In this document: positions 51,164 through 60,117 of the stretch, one piece after another | Layout: each line of letters begins with the position of its first letter | Position numbering within the stretch: the first letter of the stretch is position 1 | Origin: Streptomyces mashuensis | GTDB lineage: Bacteria; Actinomycetota; Actinomycetes; Streptomycetales; Streptomycetaceae | Direction: 5' to 3' | Length of the DNA: 64,000 bases | NCBI RefSeq assembly: GCF_014654785.1 | Contig: NZ_BNBD01000007.1 | Location: 329,531 to 393,530, forward strand | Made by a program: the position numbers and the translations under genes | Notes under the pieces: generated by a model | What the model was told of the DNA's origin: nothing | The model's input: only the letters and a program-made list of their open reading frames with translations | Databases searched by the model: none

Positions 51164-53140
51164 ATGACTGTCACGCGGGTGAAACCCGCTCGTACCGAGC
51201 CGGAGCGGCCGGTAAGCCGCCGCTGGCGCGCCTGGTTACTGGAGGGTCTGAGCGAGCAGTCGGCACGTCATCCGGGCCCCCACGGCACACCGCCGGAGGA
51301 GCACGAGGGACACAGCTGGTGGCGCGTCATGTGCCTGACCGGCGTCGACTACTTCTCCACCCTCGGGTACCAGCCGGGCATCGCCGCGCTCGCCGCCGGC
51401 CTGCTCTCGCCGCTGGCGACCCTCGTCCTCATCGCCCTCACGTTGCTGGGCGCGCTCCCCGTCTACCGCCGGGTGGCCCGGGAGAGCCCGCACGGCGAGG
51501 GCTCCATCGCCATGCTGGAACGGCTGCTGCCCTGGTGGGCGGGGAAGCTCTTCGTCCTCGTCCTGCTCGGCTTCGCCGCCACCGACTTCATGATCACCAT
51601 CACGCTGTCGGCGGCCGACGCCTCCGCCCACGTGGTGGAGAATCCTTTCGCCCCGTCATGGATGCGGCACGCCAACGTCTGGATCACGCTGCTGCTCCTC
51701 GCCGGCCTCGGCGCCGTGTTCCTCAAGGGCTTCCGCGAGGCCATCCGGGTCGCCGTCCTCCTCGTCGGCGTCTACCTCGTCCTCAACCTCGTGGTCCTGG
51801 CCACCGCGGTGTGGCACGTGGCGGCCGGGCCCGAGGTGGTCGGCGACTGGTGGCGCTCCCTGACCACCGACTACTCCTCGCCGTTCGCCATGATCGGCGT
51901 GGCGCTCCTCGTCTTCCCGCGCCTCGCGCTCGGCATGTCGGGCTTCGAGACGGGCGTCGCCGTCATGCCGCAGATCCGCGGCGGCACCGGCGACACGTAC
52001 GACAACCCCGCCGGCCGCGTCCGTGACACGCGCCGGCTGCTCACCACCGCCGCCCTGTTCATGAGCGGTTTCCTCCTGGTCAGCAGCCTGGCCACCACGG
52101 TGCTCATCCCGGCCAAGGAGTTCGAGAAGGGCGGCGAGGCCAACGGCCGCGCCCTCGCCTACCTCGCGCACCGGTACCTCGGCGAGGTCTTCGGCACGGT
52201 CTACGACGTCTCCACCATCGCCATCCTCTGGTTCGCCGGCGCGTCCGCGCTCGCCGGCCTGCTCAACCTCGTACCGCGCTTCCTGCCGCGCTACGGCATG
52301 GCCCCCGAGTGGACCCGGGCGGTGCGGCCCCTGGTGCTGCTCTTCATGGCCGTCTCGGTCACGATCACCATCCTCTTCGACGCCGACGTCGACGCGCAGG
52401 GCGGCGCCTACGCCACGGGAGTGCTCGTCCTCATCCTCTCGGCGTCCTTCGCCGCGACCATCGCGGCCCGCCACCGCGGGCACACGGCGGCCACGGCCGG
52501 CTTCGCCGTGATCACGGCCGTCTTCGCGTACACCCTGGTCACCAACGTCATCGAGCGGCCCGACGGCCTGAAGATCGCCTCGTTCTTCATCGCCGGCATC
52601 CTGCTGTCCTCCCTCGGCTCCCGGGTCAGCCGCTCCTTCGAACTACGGGCCGTCAACGTGACGTTCGACGAGGGCGCCGAACGCCTCATCGACGAGGTGG
52701 CCGCCGCCGGCCCGCTGCGGATCATCGCCAACGAGCCGGACGAGCGCGACGAGGCCGCGTACCGCGAGAAGGAGTACAGCCAGCGCGAGGAGACCCACAT
52801 ACCCGACGGCTCGCCCGTGCTGTTCCTGGAAGTCACCGTCCAGGACTCCTCCGACTTCACCGCCGACCTCAAGGTCACCGGCGAACACCGCCACGGCGCC
52901 CGCATCCTGCGCGTCGAGGGCCCCGGCGTGCCCAACACGATCGCGGCCGTCCTGATGGAACTGCGCAACCGCACCGACCGGGTGCCCCACGCGTACTTCA
53001 ACTGGACCGAGGGCCACCCCCTCAGCCACCTGCTGCGCTTCCTGGTCTTCGGCGACGGCGAAGTGGCCCCGGTCACCCGCGAGGTCCTGCGCCGCGCCGA
53101 GCCGGACCTGAGCCGGCGGCCGCGGATCCACGTGGGGTGA
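51164..53140 (+). CDS. APC-superfamily amino acid permease-like transporter
   Basis: 658 residues. About 12 membrane segments begin after a ~60-residue cytoplasmic N-terminus (YFSTLGYQPGIAALAAGLLS is helix 1). A long C-terminal soluble region (~res 490-658; ELRAVNVTFDEGAERLIDEV, VTVQDSSDFTADLKVTGE) follows, as in Streptomyces APC carriers of this type. CAGGGAAAGAG precedes the ATG. Substrate unknown; amino acid or potassium transport is possible. Confidence 0.75.
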   Translation: MTVTRVKPARTEPERPVSRRWRAWLLEGLSEQSARHPGPHGTPPEEHEGHSWWRVMCLTGVDYFSTLGYQPGIAALAAGLLSPLATLVLIALTLLGALPVYRRVARESPHGEGSIAMLERLLPWWAGKLFVLVLLGFAATDFMITITLSAADASAHVVENPFAPSWMRHANVWITLLLLAGLGAVFLKGFREAIRVAVLLVGVYLVLNLVVLATAVWHVAAGPEVVGDWWRSLTTDYSSPFAMIGVALLVFPRLALGMSGFETGVAVMPQIRGGTGDTYDNPAGRVRDTRRLLTTAALFMSGFLLVSSLATTVLIPAKEFEKGGEANGRALAYLAHRYLGEVFGTVYDVSTIAILWFAGASALAGLLNLVPRFLPRYGMAPEWTRAVRPLVLLFMAVSVTITILFDADVDAQGGAYATGVLVLILSASFAATIAARHRGHTAATAGFAVITAVFAYTLVTNVIERPDGLKIASFFIAGILLSSLGSRVSRSFELRAVNVTFDEGAERLIDEVAAAGPLRIIANEPDERDEAAYREKEYSQREETHIPDGSPVLFLEVTVQDSSDFTADLKVTGEHRHGARILRVEGPGVPNTIAAVLMELRNRTDRVPHAYFNWTEGHPLSHLLRFLVFGDGEVAPVTREVLRRAEPDLSRRPRIHVG

Positions 53141-53250
53141 GGCCCCCGACCGGTTCCTCCTGCCGGCGCGCCCGATCCGGCCCCGCCTCGTTTGACGGCC
53201 GCCGGGCAGGTTATGCGCCCTTGCAGCCACTGTCGAAGGAGGCACACATC

Positions 53251-53538
53251 ATGGGCATTCTCGCTTGGGTGATCATCGGTCTGCTCGCCGGAGCCATCGC
53301 CAAGGGGCTGATGCCGGGGAAGGATCCCGGCGGCGTGGTGGTGACGATGCTGATCGGTGTCGTCGGTGGGCTGCTCGGGGGGTTCCTGGGCAAGGTGATC
53401 TTCGGGGTCGAGTCCATCAACGGCTTCTTCCACCTGTCGACGTGGATCGCCGCCATCGCCGGTTCCGTGATCATCCTCGCGCTGTACCGCGTCTTCGCCG
53501 GTCGCGGCCACCGGCACGGCCGCCACTCCCACGCATAA
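53251..53538 (+). CDS. GlsB/YeaQ/YmgE-family stress-response membrane protein
   Basis: 95 residues with three short hydrophobic segments and the family pattern MGILAWVIIGLLAGAIAKGL, GGVVVTMLIGVVGGLLGGFL, then a His-rich tail. AAGGAGG 7 bp upstream. Transglycosylase-associated family, widespread; role in membrane stress, otherwise unknown. The 53141-53250 gap shows nothing else. Confidence 0.88.
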   Translation: MGILAWVIIGLLAGAIAKGLMPGKDPGGVVVTMLIGVVGGLLGGFLGKVIFGVESINGFFHLSTWIAAIAGSVIILALYRVFAGRGHRHGRHSHA

Positions 53539-53547
53539 CCGGTGCGG

Positions 53548-53581
53548 GGCCGGTCACGGCACCGGGAGGCCGTGACCGGCC
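53548..53581. terminator. bidirectional hairpin terminator
   Basis: Perfect 13-bp stem GGCCGGTCACGGC / GCCGTGACCGGCC (53548-53560, 53569-53581) with an 8-nt loop, between the stops of the convergent GlsB gene and oat. Confidence 0.82.
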
Positions 53582-53597
53582 GGCCGCGCGGTGCGGC

Positions 53598-54785
53598 TCA
53601 GGTCGAGTAGTCGGCGTTGAGGCGTACGTAGCCCTCGGTCAGGTCGCAGCCGTAGACGGTGAACGCGCCGTCCGCGATGCCCAGGTCGACGCCGATGACG
53701 ACCTCGGTGCCGCGCATCTGCTCGGCGACGGCGGCCCGTACGTCGTCCTCGCTGCGGTCGCCGTGCCGGGTGGGCGGGTACACGGCCACGTCGCCGAAGC
53801 GGATGACGACCTTCTCCTGGTCGATGTCGGTGTCGTCGGAGCACTTGCCGACCGCCATGGCCACCCGGCCCCAGTTGGGGTCGCCGCCGTGCACCGCGGT
53901 CTTCACCAGCGGGGAGTTGACGACGGCCTTGCCGACGCGCTTGGCCTGGGCGTCGTCGCGCGCCCCCGTCACCCGGACCTCGATGAGCCTGCCGGCGCCC
54001 TCGCCGTCGCTCGCGATGTCCTTGACCAGCTTCAGCGCCACCGCGTACAGCGCTTCCTCGAACTCCGCCGGGTCCACCGGGCCCGCCAGGCCGTTGGCGA
54101 ACAGGGCCGCCGTGTCGCTGGTGGAGGTGTCGGTGTCGATGCTGACCGCGTTGAAGGTGCGGTCCATGACGCGGCGGAAGACACGGTCCTGTTCCTCCGG
54201 GTCGAGGCGGGCGTCGGTCGCGAAGAACGTCAGGAGCGTGGCCATGTCCGGCTCCATCATGCCGACGCCTTTGGCGATGCCGGTGACGACGGCCCGGCCG
54301 GCCCGCGCGGTGGCCGTCTTGGGCCGGGTGTCCGTGGTCATGATGGCCCGGGCCGCCCGCTCGAAGCCGCCCTCGGGGAACGGCGGGGCGAGCTTCTTGA
54401 GGTGGTCCCGGACGTCCGCCATCGGGTACTGCCGGCCGATGACGCCGGTGGACGCGATGAGCAGCTCGTCCTCGGCCAGGCCGAGGGCCCGCGCCACCGT
54501 GGCGCGCACCTCGCGCGCGTTGCGCTCGCCCTCGGCGCCGGTGGCGACGTTGGCGTTGCGGGCCAGGACGACGACGCCCCTGGCCGCGCGGCCGGCGGCC
54601 GCCGCGCGGCTCAGGGTGACGCTGGGGCCGGCGAAGCGGGAGCGGGTGAACACGGCGCTCACGACGGCCGGCACGGTGGAGACCAGGACGGTGAAGTCGT
54701 CCCGCCCGTCGTCCGCGAGGCCGGCGGGGCCGGTGTGCACCGCGAACCCCCGGGGTTCGGGCACGGCACTGCTGTCGATAGTCAT
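53598..54785 (-). CDS. oat: ornithine acetyltransferase (OAT), ArgJ family, clavam-cluster type
   Basis: 395 residues, ATG with GGGAG 6 bp upstream. The self-cleavage site is KGVGMMEPDMATLLTF, with Thr183 as the N-terminal nucleophile after autoprocessing; IASTGVIGRQYP and GDPNWGRVAMAVGKC are other ArgJ motifs. It moves acetyl groups between ornithine and glutamate. In S. clavuligerus oat2 follows cas2 and supplies or recycles arginine precursors, or deacylates pathway intermediates. Last gene of the clavam operon, 66 bp after cas. A housekeeping ArgJ cannot be excluded by sequence, but no argBCDR genes are adjacent. Confidence 0.85.
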   Translation of the reverse strand: MTIDSSAVPEPRGFAVHTGPAGLADDGRDDFTVLVSTVPAVVSAVFTRSRFAGPSVTLSRAAAAGRAARGVVVLARNANVATGAEGERNAREVRATVARALGLAEDELLIASTGVIGRQYPMADVRDHLKKLAPPFPEGGFERAARAIMTTDTRPKTATARAGRAVVTGIAKGVGMMEPDMATLLTFFATDARLDPEEQDRVFRRVMDRTFNAVSIDTDTSTSDTAALFANGLAGPVDPAEFEEALYAVALKLVKDIASDGEGAGRLIEVRVTGARDDAQAKRVGKAVVNSPLVKTAVHGGDPNWGRVAMAVGKCSDDTDIDQEKVVIRFGDVAVYPPTRHGDRSEDDVRAAVAEQMRGTEVVIGVDLGIADGAFTVYGCDLTEGYVRLNADYST

Positions 54786-54851
54786 TCGATCTCCCGTATA
54801 AAGATACCGACCCCAGCTTGGCAGCTCGCCCGGCCCGCGCGCCAGTGGACA

Positions 54852-55826
54852 TCAGCTACGCGGCACGAAACCGACGACGTCGCCGGCCCGTTCGCTCCCG
54901 TCCAGCCCGCCGTCGCGGCCGGCGCGGACGTAGGCGCGGTGCAGCCACCGGTCCCTGCCGTCCCAGCGCGGCGTGAAGGGCGTACGGGCGTGCGCCCCGC
55001 GGAAGTTGTCGACGATCAGGACGTCGCCGGGGACCAGCCGCACCGGCTCGCGCACCTCGTCGAGCGCCGTCGACAGCACCGCGAGGGCCTCGGCGTCCGC
55101 CGGGTCGTGCGGGGCGAGCAGCTCCCGGTCGTACCCCAGGTACGGGTCCCTCGGGTCGCCGTACAGCGGCTCGACGGCAGCGACCGGACCGGCCTCGTCC
55201 GGCCCGCCGCGGAAGGAGATGTCCACGCGGCACGGCAGCGGCCGGCCGAAGAGGTGCGCGCGGACGTCCGCGGGCAGCAGCGGCAGCGCCTTGCGGACCG
55301 GGGCCACCAGGGTCTCCGCCCTGCGGTCGTGGTCCGCGCGGGAGCACGCGAGCAGCACGAAGTCGGGCTGGAACTGGTGGTAGGCCAGCTCCGTGTGGAG
55401 GTCCAGCAGCGTCTCCGAGGCCGCCGCGGACAGGCGGTGCGCACCCGGCGCGGGGTACACGTCGTGGAAGACGGTGCCGGAGCGCAGTTCGCGGTAGCCG
55501 GTGTGCAGGCCCAGGCGGCGGCCGGCGATCGCCAGCATCGCCTCCATGACGAGCAGCGGCCGGTCCACGGGCGCGGGCGTGCTGTCGGGCGTGCGCGGCA
55601 GCGCGTCGTCGTCCTCCACCGGCAGCCCCCGCAGCAGCAGGTACCCGGACGCGTTGCCCTCGGCGGCGAACGCGTCGAGCGCGGCGCCGAGGGGACCGGG
55701 CAGCTCCGCCGCCGCGCCGCCCGCCACGTCGAGGAAGCCGTGCAGGTCCCTCCGCGGGATGCGGGGCAGCCGCCGGGCCAGTGCGAGCAGGTCCGCGCCG
55801 TGCGCGGCACAGGGCAGTACGGTCAC
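54852..55826 (-). CDS. cas: clavaminate synthase (Fe(II)/2-oxoglutarate oxygenase)
   Basis: 324 residues, GTG start overlapping pah by GTGA. Length and residue numbers are colinear with S. clavuligerus CAS1: iron ligands His144, Glu146 (LHTELAYH) and His279 (FRGAHARTPF), and Arg293 for 2-oxoglutarate. The enzyme performs hydroxylation of deoxyguanidinoproclavaminate, then oxidative cyclisation and desaturation to clavaminic acid. All ligands intact, so it should be active. Confidence 0.92.
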   Translation of the reverse strand: MTVLPCAAHGADLLALARRLPRIPRRDLHGFLDVAGGAAAELPGPLGAALDAFAAEGNASGYLLLRGLPVEDDDALPRTPDSTPAPVDRPLLVMEAMLAIAGRRLGLHTGYRELRSGTVFHDVYPAPGAHRLSAAASETLLDLHTELAYHQFQPDFVLLACSRADHDRRAETLVAPVRKALPLLPADVRAHLFGRPLPCRVDISFRGGPDEAGPVAAVEPLYGDPRDPYLGYDRELLAPHDPADAEALAVLSTALDEVREPVRLVPGDVLIVDNFRGAHARTPFTPRWDGRDRWLHRAYVRAGRDGGLDGSERAGDVVGFVPRS

Positions 55827-56773
55827 GGCGTCGTCCTTCCCCGGGTGTGGGCGCGGGCGTACTGGTACAGCAGCTCGGCGCCGATCTCGGTGGCCAGCAC
55901 GGCGGTGATGCCGGCGTGGTCGTAGGGCGGCGACACCTCCATGACGTCGAGGCCGACGGGGCGCAGGTCACCGGTGACGCGCAGCAGGGCGAGCACCTCG
56001 CGCGACGTGGGGCCGCCGGGCGCGGGGGTGCCGGTGCCGGGCGCGAACGCGGGGTCCACGACGTCGACGTCCACCGACACGTACACCGGTGCGTCGCCCA
56101 CGCGTTCGCGTACGAGGGCGGCGGTGGCCCGGGGGCCGAGCTCGCAGAACTCGTCGGTGGTGACGATCCGCACCCCGTGCCCGCGGGCGTAGTCGAGCGA
56201 GTCGGGCCGCGGGTTGTGGCCCCGGATGCCGATCTGCAGCATCCGCCGCGGGTCGACGAGCTTCTCCTCGATGGCGTGCCGGAACGGCGTGCCGTGGTGG
56301 TACTCGCCGCCGTAGACGGCCGGGTTGGTGTCGGAGTGCGCGTCCAGGTGGAGGACGGCGACCGGACCGTGCCGGCCGGCGACCGCGCGCAGCGCGGCGA
56401 GGGTCAGCGAGTGGTCGCCGCCGAGCATCAGGAACGCCGCGTTGTCGGCGAGCAGCGCGCTCAGCCGCTCCTCGGCGGTCTCCATCGCCAGCCGCATGTG
56501 GAACGGCGTCAGGTCGATGTCGCCGGCGTCGACGCAGTCGATCAGGTCGAAGGTGCCGGGCCCGCGGTCGATGCCCACGCCGTGGACGAGCCCGGACTCG
56601 GTGCGCACGGCGCGCGGCCCGAACCGCGCGCCGGGCCGGTAGCTGGTGCCGCCGTCGTACGGGGCGCCGATCACCACCACGTCCTTGCCGCGGGGCGACG
56701 GGTCGTGCGGCAGGCGCATGAACGTGGGGATCTGCGCGTAGCGGGGCGAGACGGCGGTGTCGATGCGGTCCAC
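55823..56773 (-). CDS. pah: proclavaminate amidinohydrolase (arginase/agmatinase family)
   Basis: 316 residues, GTG start. Ureohydrolase manganese motifs: MLGGDHSLTLAALRA, VLHLDAHSDTN and VDVDVVDPAFAPGTGTP. Close in size to PAH2 (313). It removes the guanidino group as urea from guanidinoproclavaminate between the first and second CAS steps. A plain agmatinase would look similar, but position between bls and cas settles the role. Confidence 0.9.
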   Translation of the reverse strand: MDRIDTAVSPRYAQIPTFMRLPHDPSPRGKDVVVIGAPYDGGTSYRPGARFGPRAVRTESGLVHGVGIDRGPGTFDLIDCVDAGDIDLTPFHMRLAMETAEERLSALLADNAAFLMLGGDHSLTLAALRAVAGRHGPVAVLHLDAHSDTNPAVYGGEYHHGTPFRHAIEEKLVDPRRMLQIGIRGHNPRPDSLDYARGHGVRIVTTDEFCELGPRATAALVRERVGDAPVYVSVDVDVVDPAFAPGTGTPAPGGPTSREVLALLRVTGDLRPVGLDVMEVSPPYDHAGITAVLATEIGAELLYQYARAHTRGRTTP

Positions 56774-56829
56774 GGTCGGTCGGTCCCTCCGTGCGGTGGG
56801 GTGTTGCGGTGGGGTGTCGCGGTGGGGTG

Positions 56830-58341
56830 TCAGCGCGGTACGAGGCCGGCGGCGACGTGTTCCACCACCGCGCCGGTCGCGACGTCGCCGGGGTGCCGGC
56901 CCTCGACGACGACGCGGTCGAACAGCTCCTGGACGACGAGCCGTTTGGCGTGCCGTACGCGGCCGGCCGGGACGCCCGCGTCCGTCAGCAGGCGGGTGAA
57001 CGACGCGGTGGTGCCCGACCCCTCGTGCACGCCGAGCTTGGGTCGGACGACGGTCTCGTGCGGCAGCACGTCGCGCAGGGCGGCGCGCAGCACCCATTTG
57101 TCCCGCCCGTGACGGCGCTTCAGGCCGGCCTCCAGGGACACGAGCACGTCCAGGACGTCGCGGTCCCAGTAGGGGTGCGTCGACCAGTGGCCGGCGGCGC
57201 CGGAGAGGACCGGCGTCAGCTCGTTCAGCCCGTCGTAGGTGTCCATGTCGTGGCAGACCGCCGTGTCCAGGGCGGGCAGCCGGTCCTCGCGGTGCATGCC
57301 GCCGAGGGGGATGTCCGCGCCGTAGCCGGTCAGGATGCGCCGGGCCGGGCCGCCCAGCCGCAGGTACAGCGCGGTCAGCGGCAGCAGGTACTCCACGATG
57401 TCGGGGTCGGTGCACTCGGCCGCCCACACCGTGTGCGGGAGCCGGCGCAGCAGCTCGTCCGTGGGCACGGTGACCTCCCGGTGCGCGGAGCCCAGGTGCC
57501 GGGCCACCACACGCGCCTGCGGGAACTCGTCGGCCTCGTCGGTGCCCATCGACACCGTGTCGACCGGCGCCGGCCGGCAGCGGGCGGCGGCCAGTGCCGC
57601 GACGGAGGAGGAGTCGATGCCGCCGGAGAGCACCACCAGCGGCACGTCCGGGCCCACGCGGGCCCGTACGGCGTCGTCCAGCGCCCGGCGTACGGCCTCC
57701 ACCGCGTCCTCCTCCGGCAGCACCCGGCGGGCCAGGGGCGGCGCCCAGGTGCGGTGCGACGTGCAGCGCCCGGTGGCCACCCCGAGGTCCAGCACGGTGC
57801 CGGCGGGCACCTGGCGGACGCCGGCCAGCCGCCGCACCGGACGGCCCGGCAGGGGCTGCCCCGGCGGGGCGGCCCTCAGCGCCTTGGCCTCGGTCGCCGC
57901 CAGCACCCGGCCCGGGGTGGCCGAGACGTACAGCGGCAGCGACCCGGCGTGGTCGGTGGCCAGCACGGCGCGGCCGGGCGCGGCCAGCAGTGCCGCGAAC
58001 CGCCCGTTGAGCAGCCGGAAGGCGTGCACGTCGTACGTGCCGAACAGCGCGAGGACCAGCGCGGCGTCGCTGCCGGGCGGGGTGCGGCCGGGCAGCAGCG
58101 GCAGCAGCTGTTCCCGGTTGTACAGCTCCCCGGCGAGCAGCAGCGTCGTGTCCCGCGCGTGCGCGTGGGCCCCGTCCGGCGCGCCGGAGTGCAGCAGCAC
58201 GGCGTGCAGGCTCTGCCCGGCGGTGTGCTGCGTCCACGGGGCACGGGACGACGCGGTGGCGAGGACCGGTTGCGGCGGCCGGCCCCCGTCCTGGTGGATC
58301 CCGGCGAGGAAGCCCACGGCGGCGGGCAGCGTCGGCGCCAT
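56830..58341 (-). CDS. bls: beta-lactam synthetase (asparagine-synthetase-like)
   Basis: 503 residues, ATG at 58341 two bases after the ceaS stop. N-terminal glutaminase-like half begins MAPTLPAAVGFLAG, lacking the Cys2 of true asparagine synthetases, as in BLS. The PP-loop is LSGGIDSSSVAALAAARC, with YGADIPLGGMHRED and C-terminal RPKLGVHEGSGTTASFTRLL. It adenylates N2-(2-carboxyethyl)arginine and closes the beta-lactam ring to deoxyguanidinoproclavaminic acid. 56-bp gap to pah. Confidence 0.92.
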   Translation of the reverse strand: MAPTLPAAVGFLAGIHQDGGRPPQPVLATASSRAPWTQHTAGQSLHAVLLHSGAPDGAHAHARDTTLLLAGELYNREQLLPLLPGRTPPGSDAALVLALFGTYDVHAFRLLNGRFAALLAAPGRAVLATDHAGSLPLYVSATPGRVLAATEAKALRAAPPGQPLPGRPVRRLAGVRQVPAGTVLDLGVATGRCTSHRTWAPPLARRVLPEEDAVEAVRRALDDAVRARVGPDVPLVVLSGGIDSSSVAALAAARCRPAPVDTVSMGTDEADEFPQARVVARHLGSAHREVTVPTDELLRRLPHTVWAAECTDPDIVEYLLPLTALYLRLGGPARRILTGYGADIPLGGMHREDRLPALDTAVCHDMDTYDGLNELTPVLSGAAGHWSTHPYWDRDVLDVLVSLEAGLKRRHGRDKWVLRAALRDVLPHETVVRPKLGVHEGSGTTASFTRLLTDAGVPAGRVRHAKRLVVQELFDRVVVEGRHPGDVATGAVVEHVAAGLVPR

Positions 58342-58343
58342 GG

Positions 58344-60062
58344 TCAGATGTCCAGCGCGCCGAAGCCGCCGGCCGCAAAGTCGTAGGTGACGGGCACCTC
58401 GACGAGGAAGGGCCGGCCGAGGCCCACGCCTTTGCGCAGCGCGGCGAGCAGGTCGTCGCGGCTGGTGGCCCGGGCGGCCTCGACGCCGTTGGCGCGGGCC
58501 AGCGCGGTGAAGTCGACGCCCGTGAACCTGACCGCCGGGGCGTGCGACCGGCGGTGGCCGAGGTGCTGGTACAGCTCGATCAGGCCGTTCGCGTCGTTGT
58601 TGACGACGACGGTGACGACGGGCAGGCCGAGCCGGGCGACGGTCTCCAGGTCGGCGCTGTTGGAGTGGAAGCCGCCGTCGCCCGCGAGGAGGAACGTCGG
58701 CTGGCCGGGCCGGGCCAGCTGCGCGCCGATGGCCGCCCCGATGCCGTAGCCGAAGCTGGAGCAGCCGGACGAGGTGAGGAAGCCGAACGGCTGCCGGGCG
58801 TGCGCGAGGAGCACGCCGTAGTGCCGGAAGAAGCCGATGTCGGAGACGAAGGTGCCCTCGCCCTCGGCGGCGGCCTCCGCCATCACGGTGTTCATGGCGT
58901 CGATCACCTGGTGCACCCCCAGCCCGCCGCCGGGCTGCCCGGGGTCGGCGACGAACGCGGCGATCCGCTCCCGCAGCGGCGTGATGTCGTGCGGCGTCTT
59001 CGGGGCGAGGTCGGCCGTGCTGCGGTCGAGGTGCTCCACGAACGCCCGGACGTCGGTCACCACGTCGACGTCCGGGCGGTACACCCGGGGGACGGGGTTC
59101 GCCGTGGGCGCGACGCGGACGGTCGTCGTGTCCCGGCCGTGCCGCCACATCGAGGGCCGCAGGTCCTCGGCGTAGTCGTAGCCGAGCGTCACGACGAGGT
59201 CGGCGGGGCCGAACAGGGTCTCCAGGGCGGGGAAGGACAGGATGCCGTCCATGTAGCCGGTGACGGCGCCGAAGTTCAGCTCGTGGTCGTGGGGCAGCAC
59301 GCCCTTGGCGAGGTACGTGGTGACGACCGGCAGCCGCAGCCGTTCGGCCAGCGCGCGGATCGCGGGCACGGCCCCGGAACGGATCGCGGCGGCACCGACG
59401 ACCAGGACGGGGTGGCAGGCCGCGGCCAGCAGCTCCGCGGCCCGGCCGGCGGCCTCCTCCCAGCCGTCCGCCACGGTGACCAGCGGCCTGGCCGGCGTCC
59501 TGGCCGGGGGAGGGGTGGCGGAGGGGCCGGTTCCGCTGCCGAGGAGGTCGACGGGCAGGGAGAGGAACCCCGGCCCGACGGGCTCCGTCGTCGCCGCGGC
59601 CACGGCCGAGTCCACCAGGTCGGTGACGTCGTCGGGGCGCCGCAGCTCCGCCGCGTACTTCGTCATCGGCCGCATGACCGCCACCGAGTCCAGGCACTGG
59701 TGGGTGTCGTTGGGGAAGAGGTCGTACGACTCCGACTGGGCCGCCAGCGCGATCACCGGCGACCGGTCCAGGGCGGCGGTCGCGACGCCCGTCGCCAGGT
59801 TCGTCATGCCCGGGCCCAGCGTGGCCCAGCACGCCTGGGGCCGGCCGGTGAGGCGGGCCAGCACGTCCGCCGCCACGCCGGCCGTGAACTCGTGCCGTGT
59901 CAGGACGAAGTCGACGCCCTCCGCCTCGTCGAAGAGGATCGCCGCGGCCTCCCGGCCCACCACTCCGAAGACGGTGCGCACCCCGTGGTCGTGGAGCCTG
60001 CGCAACAGCGCGTGGGCCGTGGTCGGTTCCGTGCGCGGACCGCCGGTGGGGACACGGGACAT
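58344..60062 (-). CDS. ceaS: N2-(2-carboxyethyl)arginine synthase (TPP-dependent)
   Basis: 572 residues, ATG with GAGGAG 7 bp upstream. Acetolactate-synthase-like: N-terminal RRLHDHGVRTVFGVVGREAA, catalytic Glu region TRHEFTAGVAADVLARLTGR, and the TPP motif LAGDGGFHSNSADLETVARL closing with NNDANGL. CeaS joins D-glyceraldehyde-3-phosphate and L-arginine; size equals CeaS2 (573). First committed enzyme of clavam biosynthesis and here followed directly by bls. Confidence 0.92.
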   Translation of the reverse strand: MSRVPTGGPRTEPTTAHALLRRLHDHGVRTVFGVVGREAAAILFDEAEGVDFVLTRHEFTAGVAADVLARLTGRPQACWATLGPGMTNLATGVATAALDRSPVIALAAQSESYDLFPNDTHQCLDSVAVMRPMTKYAAELRRPDDVTDLVDSAVAAATTEPVGPGFLSLPVDLLGSGTGPSATPPPARTPARPLVTVADGWEEAAGRAAELLAAACHPVLVVGAAAIRSGAVPAIRALAERLRLPVVTTYLAKGVLPHDHELNFGAVTGYMDGILSFPALETLFGPADLVVTLGYDYAEDLRPSMWRHGRDTTTVRVAPTANPVPRVYRPDVDVVTDVRAFVEHLDRSTADLAPKTPHDITPLRERIAAFVADPGQPGGGLGVHQVIDAMNTVMAEAAAEGEGTFVSDIGFFRHYGVLLAHARQPFGFLTSSGCSSFGYGIGAAIGAQLARPGQPTFLLAGDGGFHSNSADLETVARLGLPVVTVVVNNDANGLIELYQHLGHRRSHAPAVRFTGVDFTALARANGVEAARATSRDDLLAALRKGVGLGRPFLVEVPVTYDFAAGGFGALDI

Positions 60063-60117
60063 GGCCAGCTCCTCTGCGCAGGGACGGCGCGGCGCCCGGG
60101 CGGGCGCGCCGGTCCCT